This document shows, in pieces, positions 1-9,908 of a DNA stretch of 60,470 nt. This DNA is from Herbaspirillum sp. YR522. Lineage in GTDB: Bacteria; Pseudomonadota; Gammaproteobacteria; Burkholderiales; Burkholderiaceae_D. The notes under the pieces are model-generated. The model made no database searches. It worked only from the letters and a program-made list of their open reading frames with translations, and was not told the DNA's origin. The translations under genes and the position numbers were made by a program. Location of the stretch: NCBI RefSeq assembly GCF_000282575.1, contig NZ_AKJA01000037.1, forward strand, positions 1 to 60,470, written 5' to 3'. Every line of letters starts with the position of its first letter. Position 1 is the stretch's first letter.

Positions 1-209
1 CGCCCCCCGCGGCCGCGGGGGAGCCGCTGGTCGGGGTCCCGACCACCGGCACCTTCGGCACGCTGCAGGCGCGCGCGGTGGAAGACTCCAACGTCGACCT
101 GACCGCCGAGCTAGTCAACATGATCGTGGCCCAGCGCGTGTACCAGGCCAACTCGCAGACCATCAAGGTGCAGGATACGGTGCTGCAGACGCTGGTCAGC
201 CTGCGTTGA
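1..209 (+). CDS. flgE: Flagellar hook protein FlgE, C-terminal end (partial)
   Basis: Open frame entering from the left edge in frame 3 and ending at a TGA at 207-209; only about 68 C-terminal residues are visible. They contain the rod/hook/HAP C-terminal signature (LVNMIVAQRVYQANSQTI, then VLQTLVSLR), which forms the D0 coiled coil of axial flagellar proteins. FlgE is the hook subunit, exported through the flagellar type III apparatus. Position immediately before flgF fits the canonical flgBCDEFGHIJKL order. FlgG shares this C-terminal signature, but flgG lies downstream, so FlgE is the best assignment. Confidence 0.9.
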   Translation, partial: PPAAAGEPLVGVPTTGTFGTLQARAVEDSNVDLTAELVNMIVAQRVYQANSQTIKVQDTVLQTLVSLR

Positions 210-316
210 TGTGATGTTCGTCGCGCACCTCCGGGTGCGCATGCTTGTCGGTCGCGGGCCATGCCCGCGACCGGTTTCAACCCGCGGCGCGTTACCCTGG
301 CCGCAAGAGGAATACC

Positions 317-1054
317 ATGGATCGTCTGGTCTACACCGCGATGTCCGGCGCCAAGCATACGCTTGAGCAGCAGGCCACTGCCAGCAACAACCTGGCCAAT
401 GCCACCACGACGGGTTTCCGGACCCAGCTCAACACGTTCCGCTCGGCGCCCGTGGTCGGCCCCGGCCTGGCTACGCGCGCCTTCGTGGTCGACTCGACCG
501 CCGGCAACGATTTCAGCCAGGGTCCGCTGCAAGACACCGGGCGTGCGCTGGATGTGGCGGTCCAGGGGCGCGGCTGGCTGGCGGTGCAGACCGCCGACGG
601 CGGTGAGGCCTATACCCGCAACGGCGCCTTGAAGATCAACCAGAACGGCGTGCTGCAGACCCAGTCGGGGCAGCCGGTGCTGGGCGATGGCGGCCCGATC
701 ACGATCCCGCCCGACACCACCGTGGCCATTGCCGCCGACGGTACCGTGTCGTCGATTCCGTTGACCGGCGTGCCCAATGCGGTCAACGTGCTGGGCCGCA
801 TCAAGCTGGTCAACCCGGACGACAAGAACCTCAAGCGTGGCGACGATGGCATGTTTCGCACCATCACCGGTGCCGCCCAGCCGGACGCCAATGTGCGCCT
901 GGCCAGTGGTGCGCTGGAAGGCAGCAACGTGAACGTGGTGGAGGCGATGGTCAACATGATCAACCTGTCGCGCCAGTTCGAGATGAACATGAAGGTCATC
1001 CAGACCGCCGAAAGCGATGCCACCAAGGCGACGCAGATCCTGTCACTGACCTGA
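317..1054 (+). CDS. flgF: Flagellar basal-body proximal rod protein FlgF
   Basis: Encodes 245 residues. FlgF is a proximal rod subunit of the periplasmic drive shaft, exported by the flagellar secretion system without a cleaved signal. The N-terminus has the rod signature (SNNLANATTTGFRTQL, about residues 22-37) and the C-terminus the partner signature (NVVEAMVNMINLSRQFEMN). I chose the ATG at 317, with a purine-rich AAGAGG upstream; an upstream in-frame start at 245 would add 24 residues without the usual rod N-terminus. It sits between flgE and flgG in a same-strand cluster. Confidence 0.95.
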   Translation: MDRLVYTAMSGAKHTLEQQATASNNLANATTTGFRTQLNTFRSAPVVGPGLATRAFVVDSTAGNDFSQGPLQDTGRALDVAVQGRGWLAVQTADGGEAYTRNGALKINQNGVLQTQSGQPVLGDGGPITIPPDTTVAIAADGTVSSIPLTGVPNAVNVLGRIKLVNPDDKNLKRGDDGMFRTITGAAQPDANVRLASGALEGSNVNVVEAMVNMINLSRQFEMNMKVIQTAESDATKATQILSLT

Positions 1055-1096
1055 TCGTCGCCTGGCTGACCTCACCGCTTATTACCGGAGAAACAA

Positions 1097-1879
1097 ATGA
1101 TTCGTTCCCTGTGGATTTCCAAGACCGGCCTGGATGCGCAACAGACGCAACTGGACGTGATTTCGAACAACCTGGCCAACGTCAGCACCAACGGCTTCAA
1201 GCGCTCGCGCGCCGTGTTCGAGGACCTGCTGTACCAGACCGTACGCCAGCCCGGCGCGCAGTCGTCGCAACAGACGCAATTGCCGTCGGGCCTGCAGATC
1301 GGTACCGGCGTGCGCCCGGTCGCCACCGAGCGCATCTTCACCCAGGGCAACGTCAACCAGACCAACAATGACAAGGACCTGGCGATCCAGGGCGAGGGCT
1401 TCTTCCAGATCCTGCTGCCGGACGGTACCACCGCCTATACCCGCGACGGCGCCTTCCAGACCGACAGCCAGGGCCAGCTGGTGACCTCCAGCGGCTACAC
1501 GCTGCAGCCGCCCATCACCATCCCGCTCAATACCACCAAGATGAGCGTGGGCCGTGACGGTACCGTGTCGATCATGCAGGCCGGCTCCACCGCCACCACC
1601 CAGATCGGCCAGATCCAGGTCGCCACCTTCATCAACAACGCCGGCCTGCAGAGCCGCGGCGAGAACCTGTATGTCGAGACCGCCGCCTCCGGCGCGCCCA
1701 ACCCCAATGCGCCAGGCACCAACGGCGCCGGCGCCTTGTGGCAGGGTTATGTCGAGACCTCCAACGTCAACGTGGTCGAGGAACTGGTCAACATGATCCA
1801 GACCCAGCGCGCCTACGAGATCAACAGCAAGGCCATCACCACGTCCGACCAGATGCTGGCCAAGCTGTCGCAGCTGTAA
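1097..1879 (+). CDS. flgG: Flagellar basal-body distal rod protein FlgG
   Basis: Encodes 260 residues, the standard length for FlgG, the distal rod subunit that passes through the P and L rings and joins the hook. The N-terminal [16 protein letters not shown] and C-terminal [19 protein letters not shown] are the paired axial-protein signatures that form the D0 helices. A GGAG ribosome binding site sits about 8 bases before the ATG. It follows flgF by 42 bases and precedes the ring genes flgH and flgI, so rod and ring parts are probably co-expressed. Confidence 0.97.
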   Translation: MIRSLWISKTGLDAQQTQLDVISNNLANVSTNGFKRSRAVFEDLLYQTVRQPGAQSSQQTQLPSGLQIGTGVRPVATERIFTQGNVNQTNNDKDLAIQGEGFFQILLPDGTTAYTRDGAFQTDSQGQLVTSSGYTLQPPITIPLNTTKMSVGRDGTVSIMQAGSTATTQIGQIQVATFINNAGLQSRGENLYVETAASGAPNPNAPGTNGAGALWQGYVETSNVNVVEELVNMIQTQRAYEINSKAITTSDQMLAKLSQL

Positions 1880-1937
1880 CGTGCAGGTAAAGAGGTTCGA
1901 ATTGGTCGTCAGTAGATTGAACAGAGATGAGGCAGAT

Positions 1938-2597
1938 ATGGTCCGCTTGCTGAAACTTGCCGCCATCGCGGGTGTGCTGGTCATGTCGGGTTGCACGACG
2001 GTGCCCGATTCCATCGTCGAAGGCCCGAAGACGGCGCGTCCGCAGCCGGCGTCGTATCCGCCGCCGACCACCGGCGCGATCTTCCAGTCGGCGGCCTATC
2101 GCCCGTTGCTCGAAGACCGTCGTGCCCGCCTGGTGGGCGACACCCTGACCATCGTCATCAACGAGCGCACCAGCGCCGGCAAGACGGCCGGCAGCTCGGC
2201 CAGCAAGACCGGCACAGTGGCCACCACCGCGCCGACCATCTTCGGTACCTCGATCAAGGAACTGGCCGCCAGCGGCAGTTCGAGCAACAAGTTCGAGGAC
2301 AAGGGCGCCATCAGTTCCAGCAACACCTTCACCGGCAACATCGGCGTCACCGTCACCGAGGTGCTGCCCAACGGCAACCTGATCGTCAGTGGCGAGAAGC
2401 AGGTCGCACTCGACAAGGGCGTGGAGTACGTGCGCTTCTCGGGCACCGTCAGCCCCGACAACATCCAGACCGGCAACACCGTGTCGTCGACGCTGGTATC
2501 GGACGCCCGGGTCGAATACCGCACCAATACCCGCGTCGACATGGCCGAGTTCATGTCGTCGCTGTCGCGCTTCTTCTTCAGTGTCTCTCCTTTCTGA
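1938..2597 (+). CDS. flgH: Flagellar L-ring lipoprotein FlgH
   Basis: Encodes 219 residues. FlgH is the outer-membrane L-ring subunit that acts as a bushing for the rod. The N-terminus is a lipoprotein signal with a lipobox VMSGC, so Cys19 should be lipidated after Sec export. The core contains the FlgH hallmark GDTLTIVINERTSAG. I prefer the ATG at 1938, preceded by AGATGAGG, because it puts the lipobox at a normal distance; an in-frame GTG at 1881 would add 19 polar residues ahead of the signal. It lies directly downstream of flgG. Confidence 0.95.
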   Translation: MVRLLKLAAIAGVLVMSGCTTVPDSIVEGPKTARPQPASYPPPTTGAIFQSAAYRPLLEDRRARLVGDTLTIVINERTSAGKTAGSSASKTGTVATTAPTIFGTSIKELAASGSSSNKFEDKGAISSSNTFTGNIGVTVTEVLPNGNLIVSGEKQVALDKGVEYVRFSGTVSPDNIQTGNTVSSTLVSDARVEYRTNTRVDMAEFMSSLSRFFFSVSPF

Positions 2598-2638
2598 TGA
2601 AGGCTGCTGCAACCATGTCTAACGAAGGACGTCCTGCC

Positions 2639-3760
2639 ATGAAACAGATTCGCAAACAGCTGGTGCTGCTGGCAAGCGCCGTGCTGTGCATGGCGGCGGT
2701 GTTGCCCGCCCAGGCCGAGCGCTTGAAGGACCTGGCCAGCATCCAGGGCGTGCGCCAGAACCAGCTGGTCGGCTACGGTCTCGTGGTCGGCCTTGATGGC
2801 AGCGGCGACCAGACCACCCAGACCCCCTTTACCGTGCAAAGCGTGGTCAGCATGCTGCAACAGCTGGGCGTGAACCTGCCTTCGGGCACCAGTTCGAACA
2901 TGCAGCTCAAGAACGTGGCCGCGGCGATGGTCACGGCCACGCTGCCGGCCTTTGCCCAGCCAGGCCAGATGCTCGATGTCACGGTGTCGTCCATCGGCAA
3001 CGCCAAGAGCATCCGCGGCGGCACCTTGCTGATGGCGCCGCTCAAGGGCGCCGATGGCCAGATCTACGCCATCGCCCAGGGCAACGTGGTCGTCGGCGGC
3101 GCCGGCGCGTCGGCCGCCGGCAGCAGCACCACCGTCAACCATCTGTCGGCCGGCCGCATCTCGGGCGGGGCGACGGTCGAACGTTCGGTGCCCAGCGCGC
3201 TGGGCGGCGGCGACCAGATCGTGCTCGAACTCAACGATAACGATTTCTCGACCGCCAGCCGGGTGGTCGAGGCGCTCAACAAGCGCTTCGGTTCGGATAC
3301 CGCCATGGCGCAGGATGGCCGTGTGATCCGCGTACGGGCGCCCTTGTCGAGCAGCGACCGGGTGTCGTTCCTGGGGGCGCTGGAAAACGTCGACGTGGTG
3401 CCCGGCAAGTTGTCGGCCAAGGTCATCCTCAACGCCCGTACCGGCTCGGTGGTGATGAACCAGAGCGTCATGCTCGAGACCTGCGCGGTGTCGCACGGCA
3501 ACCTGTCGGTCGTGATCCAGGCCGACAATGCGGTCAGCCAGCCCAATGCATTGGCGGGCGGCAATACGGCAGCGGTGCAGAATGCCCAGATCTCGATCAA
3601 CAAGGAGCCGGGCAAGGTGATGCTGCTCAAGGGTGGCGCCTCGCTGGCCGAGGTGGTGCGGGCGCTCAACGCCATCGGCGCCTCGCCACAGGACCTGCTG
3701 GCGATCCTGCAGGCGATGAAGGCGGCCGGCTCCCTGCGTGCCGAGCTTGAAGTGATCTAA
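2639..3760 (+). CDS. flgI: Flagellar P-ring protein FlgI
   Basis: Encodes 373 residues. FlgI forms the periplasmic P ring around the distal rod at the peptidoglycan. The N-terminus is a Sec signal peptide (about residues 1-26, ending AQA). The mature protein opens with ERLKDLASIQGVRQNQLVG and continues with GLVVGLDGSGD, the family hallmarks. Start choice is the ATG at 2639, which places the positive n-region next to the hydrophobic core; in-frame ATGs at 2600 and 2615 would lengthen the signal. It follows flgH by 41 bases. Confidence 0.95.
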   Translation: MKQIRKQLVLLASAVLCMAAVLPAQAERLKDLASIQGVRQNQLVGYGLVVGLDGSGDQTTQTPFTVQSVVSMLQQLGVNLPSGTSSNMQLKNVAAAMVTATLPAFAQPGQMLDVTVSSIGNAKSIRGGTLLMAPLKGADGQIYAIAQGNVVVGGAGASAAGSSTTVNHLSAGRISGGATVERSVPSALGGGDQIVLELNDNDFSTASRVVEALNKRFGSDTAMAQDGRVIRVRAPLSSSDRVSFLGALENVDVVPGKLSAKVILNARTGSVVMNQSVMLETCAVSHGNLSVVIQADNAVSQPNALAGGNTAAVQNAQISINKEPGKVMLLKGGASLAEVVRALNAIGASPQDLLAILQAMKAAGSLRAELEVI

Positions 3761-3794
3761 TCCGGCGCCTAAGCTGACAAGACGAAGGTAATTC

Positions 3795-4766
3795 ATGCTC
3801 AACAAGATCGACCCCTCGAACCCGACCCAAGGCCTGGCGGTCGACGCCAACGGACTCAACGGCCTGCGCGAGGCGGCCAAGCTGAACTCGCCCGAGGCGA
3901 TCAAGGGTGCGGCCAAGCAGTTCGAGGCCTTGTTCCTGAACATGATGATGAAGAGCATGCGCGATGCGACGCCCCAGAACGGGCCGTTCGACAACGAGCA
4001 GACCAAGATGTTTACGTCGATGCTGGACCAGCAGATGAGCCAGAACCTGGCCCAGCGCGGCATCGGCCTGGCCGATGTGCTGACGCGCCAGCTGTCGGCG
4101 TCGCTGCCCAAGAAGTTGCCCGACACGCAGGAACTGGAATTGCAACAGCAGCAGCTCGACGATGGACTGCCGATGGGCATTCCGCTGGTCAAGGACATGA
4201 GCGAAGCCGATCGTGCGCGCTTCGTGCAGAGCTTCGCGGCACAGCAGGCAACGCAGCAGAGCGACGAGGATGGGCAAGGGCGCAACAAGCGCAAGTCGGG
4301 CAACAAGCCGGCCCACGTCGAGGCTTTCCAGAACCGGCTGCAGGGCGACGCCGAGATGGCCAGCCGCATGACCGGCATCCCGGCCAAGTTCATGCTGGCG
4401 CAGGCGGCGCTGGAGACCGGCTGGGGCAAGAAGGAGATCACCACCCGGGATGGCCGCTCGGCGCACAACCTGTTCGGTATCAAGGCCACCGGCAACTGGA
4501 CCGGCAAGGTGGTGGAGGCGACCACCATCGAATATATCAACGGCAAGCCGCAGAAGCGGGTCGAGAAATTCCGCGCCTACGACTCATATGCCGATGCGTT
4601 CAAGGACTACGCCAACTTGCTGCGCAGCAATCCGCGCTACGAGAAGGTGCTGGCCAGCGCCCAGGACGCGCATGGTTTCGCCTACGGCCTGCAGCGTGCC
4701 GGCTACGCCACCGACCCGCACTACGCCGAGAAGCTCTCGCGCATCATCCGCCAGTCCCTGGCCTGA
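3795..4766 (+). CDS. flgJ: Flagellar rod assembly protein / peptidoglycan hydrolase FlgJ
   Basis: Encodes 323 residues with the two-domain layout of beta/gamma-proteobacterial FlgJ. The N-terminal rod-cap region (about residues 20-100, with KQFEALFLNMMMKSMRDA) is followed by a Gln/Asp-rich linker. From about residue 174 there is a glucosaminidase-type muramidase domain in which AQAALETGWGKKEI carries the probable catalytic Glu207. FlgJ opens the peptidoglycan so the rod can grow through it. It lies 34 bases after flgI. No terminator separates it from the flgK promoter region. Confidence 0.95.
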   Translation: MLNKIDPSNPTQGLAVDANGLNGLREAAKLNSPEAIKGAAKQFEALFLNMMMKSMRDATPQNGPFDNEQTKMFTSMLDQQMSQNLAQRGIGLADVLTRQLSASLPKKLPDTQELELQQQQLDDGLPMGIPLVKDMSEADRARFVQSFAAQQATQQSDEDGQGRNKRKSGNKPAHVEAFQNRLQGDAEMASRMTGIPAKFMLAQAALETGWGKKEITTRDGRSAHNLFGIKATGNWTGKVVEATTIEYINGKPQKRVEKFRAYDSYADAFKDYANLLRSNPRYEKVLASAQDAHGFAYGLQRAGYATDPHYAEKLSRIIRQSLA

Positions 4767-4812
4767 CCTGCGTCGGCAGTGGGGCGGTCTGTCAGAAATC
4801 TGTCAGATCGCC

Positions 4813-4839
4813 TAAAGTTTTCCTCAATACTGCCGTTGA
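4813..4839 (+). promoter_or_regulatory. Sigma-28 (FliA) promoter for flgKL
   Basis: TAAAGTTT at 4813-4820, an 11-base spacer, then GCCGTTGA at 4832-4839. The -35 box is an exact match to the FliA consensus (TAAAGTTT-N11-GCCGATAA) and the -10 box matches at its GCCG core. It lies 76 bases before the flgK start, where a class III flagellar promoter is expected. Confidence 0.8.
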
Positions 4840-4915
4840 TCTGGTTATTCCGCAGAACTCATTTCATCGATTCACTTGAGATGCGTTCCCAAATGAGCCT
4901 TTGAGAAGACCCAGC

Positions 4916-7216
4916 ATGGCAACCAACATCTTCAATATCGGACAAAGTGCGTTGCAGGCCGCCATGGCGGCGCAGGCGACCACCAGCCATAACATTTCCA
5001 ATGCGACCACGCCCGGCTACAATCGCCAGGTGGTGGTGCAGAGCACGGCCGGCGGTATCAACTATGGCTATGGCTTCGTGGGGCAGGGTACACAGGTAGC
5101 CGAGATCAAGCGCGTCTATAACGACTTCCTGGCCAAGCAGCAGCTGGCCTCGCAAACCACCGCCAGCTCGCTCGATTCCTACTATTCGGAGATATCCCAG
5201 CTCAACAACCTGGTGGCCGATACCGATGCCGGCCTGTCGCCGGCGCTGCAGGATTTCTTCAAGACCATCCAGAACCTGGCGGCCACGCCCAATACCGATG
5301 CCTCGCGCCAGGCTGTGCTGTCGGGGGCGTCGACACTGGTGGCGCGCTTCCAGAGCCTGAACGACCAGATGCAGCAGAGTCGCACCAGCGTCAACCAGCA
5401 GATCACATCGACGATCGATACCGTCAACTCGTATGCCACCCAGCTCGACGAGCTCAACAAGGCCATCGTCAAGGCCCAGGGCAACAGTGGCGGTGCGGCT
5501 GCCAACGACCTGCTGGACCAGCGCGACCAGGTGATCGCCAACATCAACAAGTACGTCAAGGTCAGCACCGTGCCGCAGGATGACGGCTCGATGAGCGTCT
5601 TCATCGGCTCCGGCCAGCCACTGGTGGTGGGCGGCAATGTGACCAAGCTGGTGGCGACGCCTTCGGTGGACGATGTCTCGCGCCTGCAGGTGGGTTATCA
5701 ATTGGCCGGCAAGACGGCGATCATTCCCGACAAGTCCTTCTATGACGGCGGCAGCCTGGGCGGCCTGCTGAAGTACCGCACCGAAACGCTGGACTCGGCC
5801 CAGAACAACCTGGGTCGCATCGCCACCATCCTCGGTTCGGCCTTCAACGACCAGCAGAAGCTGGGCCTGGACCAGAACGGCGTGCCCGGTACCAATTTCT
5901 TCAACATCGGACAACCGACCGTCAGCGGCAAGAGCACCAACAGCCCCACGGCCTCGATCACGACCTCGATCACCAACGCCAGTGCCTTGACCACCAGCGA
6001 TTATTCGCTGGGCTATGACGGCAGCGCCTACACCATCACGCGGCTGTCGGACAATACCAAGACGGTGATCGACCCGACGGCGACGCCGCCGACCAACTTC
6101 CCGGTCACCGTCGATGGCGTGACTTATTCGGCGCCGACGATGGCTGCCGGCGACAGCTTCAAGATCAAGCCGACGGTCGATGGCGCAGCGCAGCTGACGC
6201 TGGCGCTCAACAATACCCAGCAGATCGCCACGGCCGCGCCGATCGTGACCTCGGGCAACGCCACCAACAGCCTCAACCTGACGACCACCGGCAACACCGG
6301 CAGCGGTATCGTGTCCAACCAGTCGCTGGACGCATCGACCTTCACGCAGGGTTCGTCGGTAAGCTTTACCATGGGCGCCGGCAACACCCTGACCTCGGCC
6401 TGGACCGGCGTCACCCCGGCACCGTCCGTGAGCGTGACCACCGCCGCCGGTGTTACCACGACCTATGCCGCCGGTGCGCCGATCCCGTATTCGAGCGGCG
6501 CCACCATCACCAGCGGCGGCGTGAGCTTCGTGCTGGGCGGTACACCGGCGGTGGGCGACAGCTTCAACTTCGCGCCCGTGGCTGGCAACAAGGGTACGGC
6601 CAGCATCAGCGCCGGCACGGTCGACGCCAGCTACGTGGCAAGTCCATTGGCTGCCGGCACCAAGCTCCAATTTACCTACAATTCGACCGCCACGCCGCCA
6701 GGATTCACGCCGTCGCCGACGCCGACCGCGGGTCCGGTGACCATCAAGCACCAGGATGGCACCACCACCAACCTGGCCGCCGGCGCCACCAGCATTCCCT
6801 ACGTGGCGGGCGACACCTATACGATCCAGGGTGTCACCTTCAAGATTTCGGGCCAGCCGGCCAACGGCGACCAGTTCGCCGTCTCGCCCAACACCGACGC
6901 CAAGACCGACAACCGCAACGCGCAGTTGCTGGCCGGCTTGCAGACCGCCAACACGATCGGCAACACCAGCTTCCAGGGTTCGTATTCGCAACTGGTGGGC
7001 ACCATCGGCAACAAGACCAACGAGATCAATGTGACCAACACCGCCGAGAAGGCGCGGTTGCAGGCGATCCAGCTGGAACAGCAGTCCGAATCCGGGGTCA
7101 ACCAGGACGAGGAACTGGCCAACATGCTCAAGAACCAGCAGGCCTACCAGGCCGCGGCCAAGATCATCCAGGCAGCCAGCGACATGCTCAACGTGCTGTT
7201 CACGTTGGGTAACTAA
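4916..7216 (+). CDS. flgK: Flagellar hook-associated protein 1 FlgK
   Basis: Encodes 766 residues, longer than the roughly 550 of enterobacterial FlgK. FlgK is the first hook-filament junction protein. The N-terminus (NIFNIGQSALQAA, ISNATTPGYNRQVV) and C-terminus (EELANMLKNQQAYQAAAKIIQAA) are typical. The extra length is in the central surface-exposed region, which repeats a pattern of the type IPY-G-T-GV-F-G-P-GD-F-P about three times (near residues 405-420, 520-560 and 625-665). I chose the ATG at 4916 (MATNIFN); an upstream in-frame ATG at 4901 adds five residues. Confidence 0.95.
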   Translation: MATNIFNIGQSALQAAMAAQATTSHNISNATTPGYNRQVVVQSTAGGINYGYGFVGQGTQVAEIKRVYNDFLAKQQLASQTTASSLDSYYSEISQLNNLVADTDAGLSPALQDFFKTIQNLAATPNTDASRQAVLSGASTLVARFQSLNDQMQQSRTSVNQQITSTIDTVNSYATQLDELNKAIVKAQGNSGGAAANDLLDQRDQVIANINKYVKVSTVPQDDGSMSVFIGSGQPLVVGGNVTKLVATPSVDDVSRLQVGYQLAGKTAIIPDKSFYDGGSLGGLLKYRTETLDSAQNNLGRIATILGSAFNDQQKLGLDQNGVPGTNFFNIGQPTVSGKSTNSPTASITTSITNASALTTSDYSLGYDGSAYTITRLSDNTKTVIDPTATPPTNFPVTVDGVTYSAPTMAAGDSFKIKPTVDGAAQLTLALNNTQQIATAAPIVTSGNATNSLNLTTTGNTGSGIVSNQSLDASTFTQGSSVSFTMGAGNTLTSAWTGVTPAPSVSVTTAAGVTTTYAAGAPIPYSSGATITSGGVSFVLGGTPAVGDSFNFAPVAGNKGTASISAGTVDASYVASPLAAGTKLQFTYNSTATPPGFTPSPTPTAGPVTIKHQDGTTTNLAAGATSIPYVAGDTYTIQGVTFKISGQPANGDQFAVSPNTDAKTDNRNAQLLAGLQTANTIGNTSFQGSYSQLVGTIGNKTNEINVTNTAEKARLQAIQLEQQSESGVNQDEELANMLKNQQAYQAAAKIIQAASDMLNVLFTLGN

Positions 7217-7247
7217 TCCGCATCCAGAGAGTTAGAGGAAGACCGAC

Positions 7248-8381
7248 ATGCGTATCAGCACCCAGATGATGTACCAGATCAGCAACGGCGACATGACGAA
7301 GATGCAAAGCGACATCGTCAAGCTGAACCAGCAGGTCACCGCCCAGCAGCGCGTGCTGCTGCCGTCGGATGACCCGGTGGCGGCCGCCCGTGCGCTGGAT
7401 GTGACGCAGAGCCAGGAGCTCAACGCCCAATACGCGATCAATCGCAAGAACGCCAGCAGCTCGCTGGCACAGGTGCAGGCCACCCTGACCAGCACCACCG
7501 AGATGCTGACCTCGCTCAAGTCGAACGTGATCAAGGCCGGTAACGCATCCTTTACCAACACCGAGCGCATCAACCTGGCCACCGAGCTCAAGGGCAACTT
7601 CCAGGAACTGCTGGGGTACGCCAACGCCACCGATGGCAACGGCAATTATGTGTTCTCCGGCTTCAAGAGCACGACCCAGCCGTTCTCGCTGGACGGCAAC
7701 GGCAATGTGAACTACAGCGGCGACCAGGGTTCGATGACGCTGCAGGTGGATTCGTCGCGCCAGATGGATATCAGCGCCTCGGGCCAGTCGATCTTCCAGG
7801 GCGGCGGCCAGGACATGTTCCAGACCATGAACAACATCATCGGCCTGATGTCGATCCCGGTCACGGAAGCGGCCAACCTGGCCGACGAGGCCGCCGCCAA
7901 CACCTTCGAATATCCGACCGGCTCGGGCTCGTTCCCGATCCAGGAATACAAGGACGCGCAGGCGGCGCTGGATGCTGCCAAGCCTGACGACGCCAACTAC
8001 GGCACCTTGTTCTCGACCGCCGCCGCCGCCAAGCTCAAGGCCGACGCCGCCGACGCAGCGCGTACACCGTTGGCTGGCAGCCAGGCTTCGCTGACCCGCA
8101 ACCTGCAGAAATTCAATACCCAGATCGACACGATGATCAACAACGTCGGTTCGGCCAGCGCCTCGGTCGGTGCGCGCCAGAACGAGCTCGATACCCTGGA
8201 TGCGGCCGGCAAGGTCAAGGACGAGAGCTATAGCCAGACGCTCAACAATCTGCTGGGACGTAATACCGAGGACGTGACGCAACTGATCAGCCAATACTCG
8301 TTGAGCACCCAGTACCTGCAGGCCGCGCAGAAGGTATTCGTCACCACCAGCAGCCTGAGCCTGCTCAATTACCTGAAGTAG
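7248..8381 (+). CDS. flgL: Flagellar hook-associated protein 3 FlgL
   Basis: Encodes 377 residues. FlgL is the second junction protein, linking FlgK to flagellin, and belongs to the flagellin superfamily. The N-terminus MRISTQMMYQ and the following DDPVAAARALDVTQSQ match the family, and the C-terminal helix (TSSLSLLNYLK) forms the D0 coiled coil. It follows flgK by 31 bases with an AGAGGAAG ribosome binding site, so both should be expressed from the upstream sigma-28 promoter. A strong terminator follows. Confidence 0.95.
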   Translation: MRISTQMMYQISNGDMTKMQSDIVKLNQQVTAQQRVLLPSDDPVAAARALDVTQSQELNAQYAINRKNASSSLAQVQATLTSTTEMLTSLKSNVIKAGNASFTNTERINLATELKGNFQELLGYANATDGNGNYVFSGFKSTTQPFSLDGNGNVNYSGDQGSMTLQVDSSRQMDISASGQSIFQGGGQDMFQTMNNIIGLMSIPVTEAANLADEAAANTFEYPTGSGSFPIQEYKDAQAALDAAKPDDANYGTLFSTAAAAKLKADAADAARTPLAGSQASLTRNLQKFNTQIDTMINNVGSASASVGARQNELDTLDAAGKVKDESYSQTLNNLLGRNTEDVTQLISQYSLSTQYLQAAQKVFVTTSSLSLLNYLK

Positions 8382-8408
8382 TACCACGGCCGCAGTCTGG
8401 GCCGATCA

Positions 8409-8440
8409 AGAAAAAAGGCGAACCTCGGTTCGCCTTTTTG
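8409..8440. terminator. Bidirectional intrinsic terminator between flgL and the efflux operon
   Basis: A-tract followed by GGCGAAC, a four-base loop, GTTCGCC and a T-tract. The flanking A and T runs make it usable from either strand. It lies between the convergent ends of flgL (+) and the NodT-type gene (-). Confidence 0.9.
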
Positions 8441-8444
8441 CATT

Positions 8445-9908
8445 TCATGAGCCCGGTGTCGCCGCAGCCCCGGCCAGGTCCTGGCCCGATGCCGGTTGCG
8501 GGTTGCCTCCTAGCGCCTGGTACAGCGTCATCTGGTTCTTCAAGCGGTTCAGGCGTGCCTCCGCCAGCGAATTCTCGGCGTTGCGACGGCTTTCCTGCGC
8601 GTCCAGCCAGACCCGCAAGGTGGCCGAGCCCGAGCGATAGCGCAGTTCGTAGAGGCGCTCCGCGCCTCGCGCGGCTTCCAGGTTACGTTGCAGCAGCGCC
8701 TCCTGGGCGGCGTACTGGCGCCGCGCCGACAAGGCATTCTCGACGTCGGCGAAGGCGGCATACAGGGTCTGCCTGAAGTTGGTGACGGCGCTCTCGTAGT
8801 CCGCCTGCGAGATCTTTACGCTGAGCTGCATCTGGTTCCATTGCAGCAACGGCAGCGACAGCTGCGCACCCAATGAGGCGATGGGGTTCTGCATCAGTTG
8901 CATCAACTCGGTGCTGGTGGTGCCAAGCGCACCGGTGAGTACCAGCTTGGGATAATAGTTGGTGCGCGTGGCATCGACCGAGGCCAGGCTTTCGCGCAGT
9001 CGCATCTCGGCCGCGCGCAGGTCGGGGCGACGTCCCAGCAGATTGGCCGGCAGGCCCGCTGCCAGGTCCGGCAATGGCTGCTGCGGCAGCCGTGCGGGCA
9101 GGGCGGTGGTCGCCCCGGGCGGGCTGTCGAACAGGATGGCCAGCGCGTTGGCGTTCTCGACCTGCTGCTGGACCAGTTGCGTCAGGGTCGATTGCTGGTT
9201 CAACAGGTTCTGCTGGGCTTCCAGCACCTCCAGGGTCGATACCGCGCCGGCGCCGTATTGCGTGCGTACCAGCTCCAGGGTCTTGCTGGCATAGGCGATG
9301 CTGTCGTTGGCCGTTGCGATGCGGCCATTGAGATAGGCGCCTTGCCAATACAGGTTGGCGGTGGTGCCGACCAGGCTCAGCGCGGCGCTCTGGCGGTCCT
9401 GTTCGGTGGCCAGCGCCTCCCAGCGCTTGACGTCGTAGTTGGCGCCCAGGCGGCCCCACAGGTCGGCCTCATAGGACAGCGTGACATTGCCGGTCGAGCT
9501 GCGGTAGCTGGCCCGGTTGCCATCGAGCGCACGGTTGCTGCTGGTGTTGGCCTGAGCCGACAGCGCCGGCATGCGGGCGTCGGCTGCCAGCCCGGCGTCG
9601 AGCTGGGCGCGGCGCACCTTGATGGCGGCCACCGCCAGGTTGTTGTTGCTGCGCACGGCGCGCTCGATCAACGCATTCAATGCAGGATCGCCGAACTGCC
9701 GCCACCACTGGTCGGCGCTCAGCGCCGGGGCGTCGGTACGCTGGCTCCAGGTCGCAGGGGTATGGGTCTGCACCGGTTCGAAAGCGGTACGCTGGCCGGC
9801 ACAGCCGCCCAGCACCAGCGCTACGGCGATGGCCAGTGTCGTGGCCGGGAAGAGGCGCGGCAGCGCCGCGCGGGATGAGGTGGTGGACATGGGATGCGAC
9901 AGGTTCAT
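8445..9908 (-). CDS. RND/MacAB-type efflux outer membrane lipoprotein, NodT family (TolC-like)
   Basis: Encodes 487 residues. Outer-membrane factors of this family form trimeric channels that connect a periplasmic adaptor and inner-membrane pump to the exterior. The N-terminus has a signal with lipobox LVLGGC (Cys36). Two long helical repeats typical of OEP domains follow, with [18 protein letters not shown] and family motifs such as [18 protein letters not shown]. The ATG at 9908 overlaps the macB stop as ATGA, implying translational coupling; the ATG at 9890 is an alternative giving a more compact signal. As the last gene of the macAB operon it is the likely exit channel for that pump. Confidence 0.9.
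   Translation of the reverse strand: MNLSHPMSTTSSRAALPRLFPATTLAIAVALVLGGCAGQRTAFEPVQTHTPATWSQRTDAPALSADQWWRQFGDPALNALIERAVRSNNNLAVAAIKVRRAQLDAGLAADARMPALSAQANTSSNRALDGNRASYRSSTGNVTLSYEADLWGRLGANYDVKRWEALATEQDRQSAALSLVGTTANLYWQGAYLNGRIATANDSIAYASKTLELVRTQYGAGAVSTLEVLEAQQNLLNQQSTLTQLVQQQVENANALAILFDSPPGATTALPARLPQQPLPDLAAGLPANLLGRRPDLRAAEMRLRESLASVDATRTNYYPKLVLTGALGTTSTELMQLMQNPIASLGAQLSLPLLQWNQMQLSVKISQADYESAVTNFRQTLYAAFADVENALSARRQYAAQEALLQRNLEAARGAERLYELRYRSGSATLRVWLDAQESRRNAENSLAEARLNRLKNQMTLYQALGGNPQPASGQDLAGAAATPGS

Noticed and set aside
2096..4546. 816-codon - strand open frame opposite flgH, flgI and flgJ
   Set aside because: Spans several real genes in antisense and mixes unrelated low-complexity segments.
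4859..6991. 710-codon - strand open frame opposite flgK
   Set aside because: Antisense shadow of flgK, with no conserved motif.
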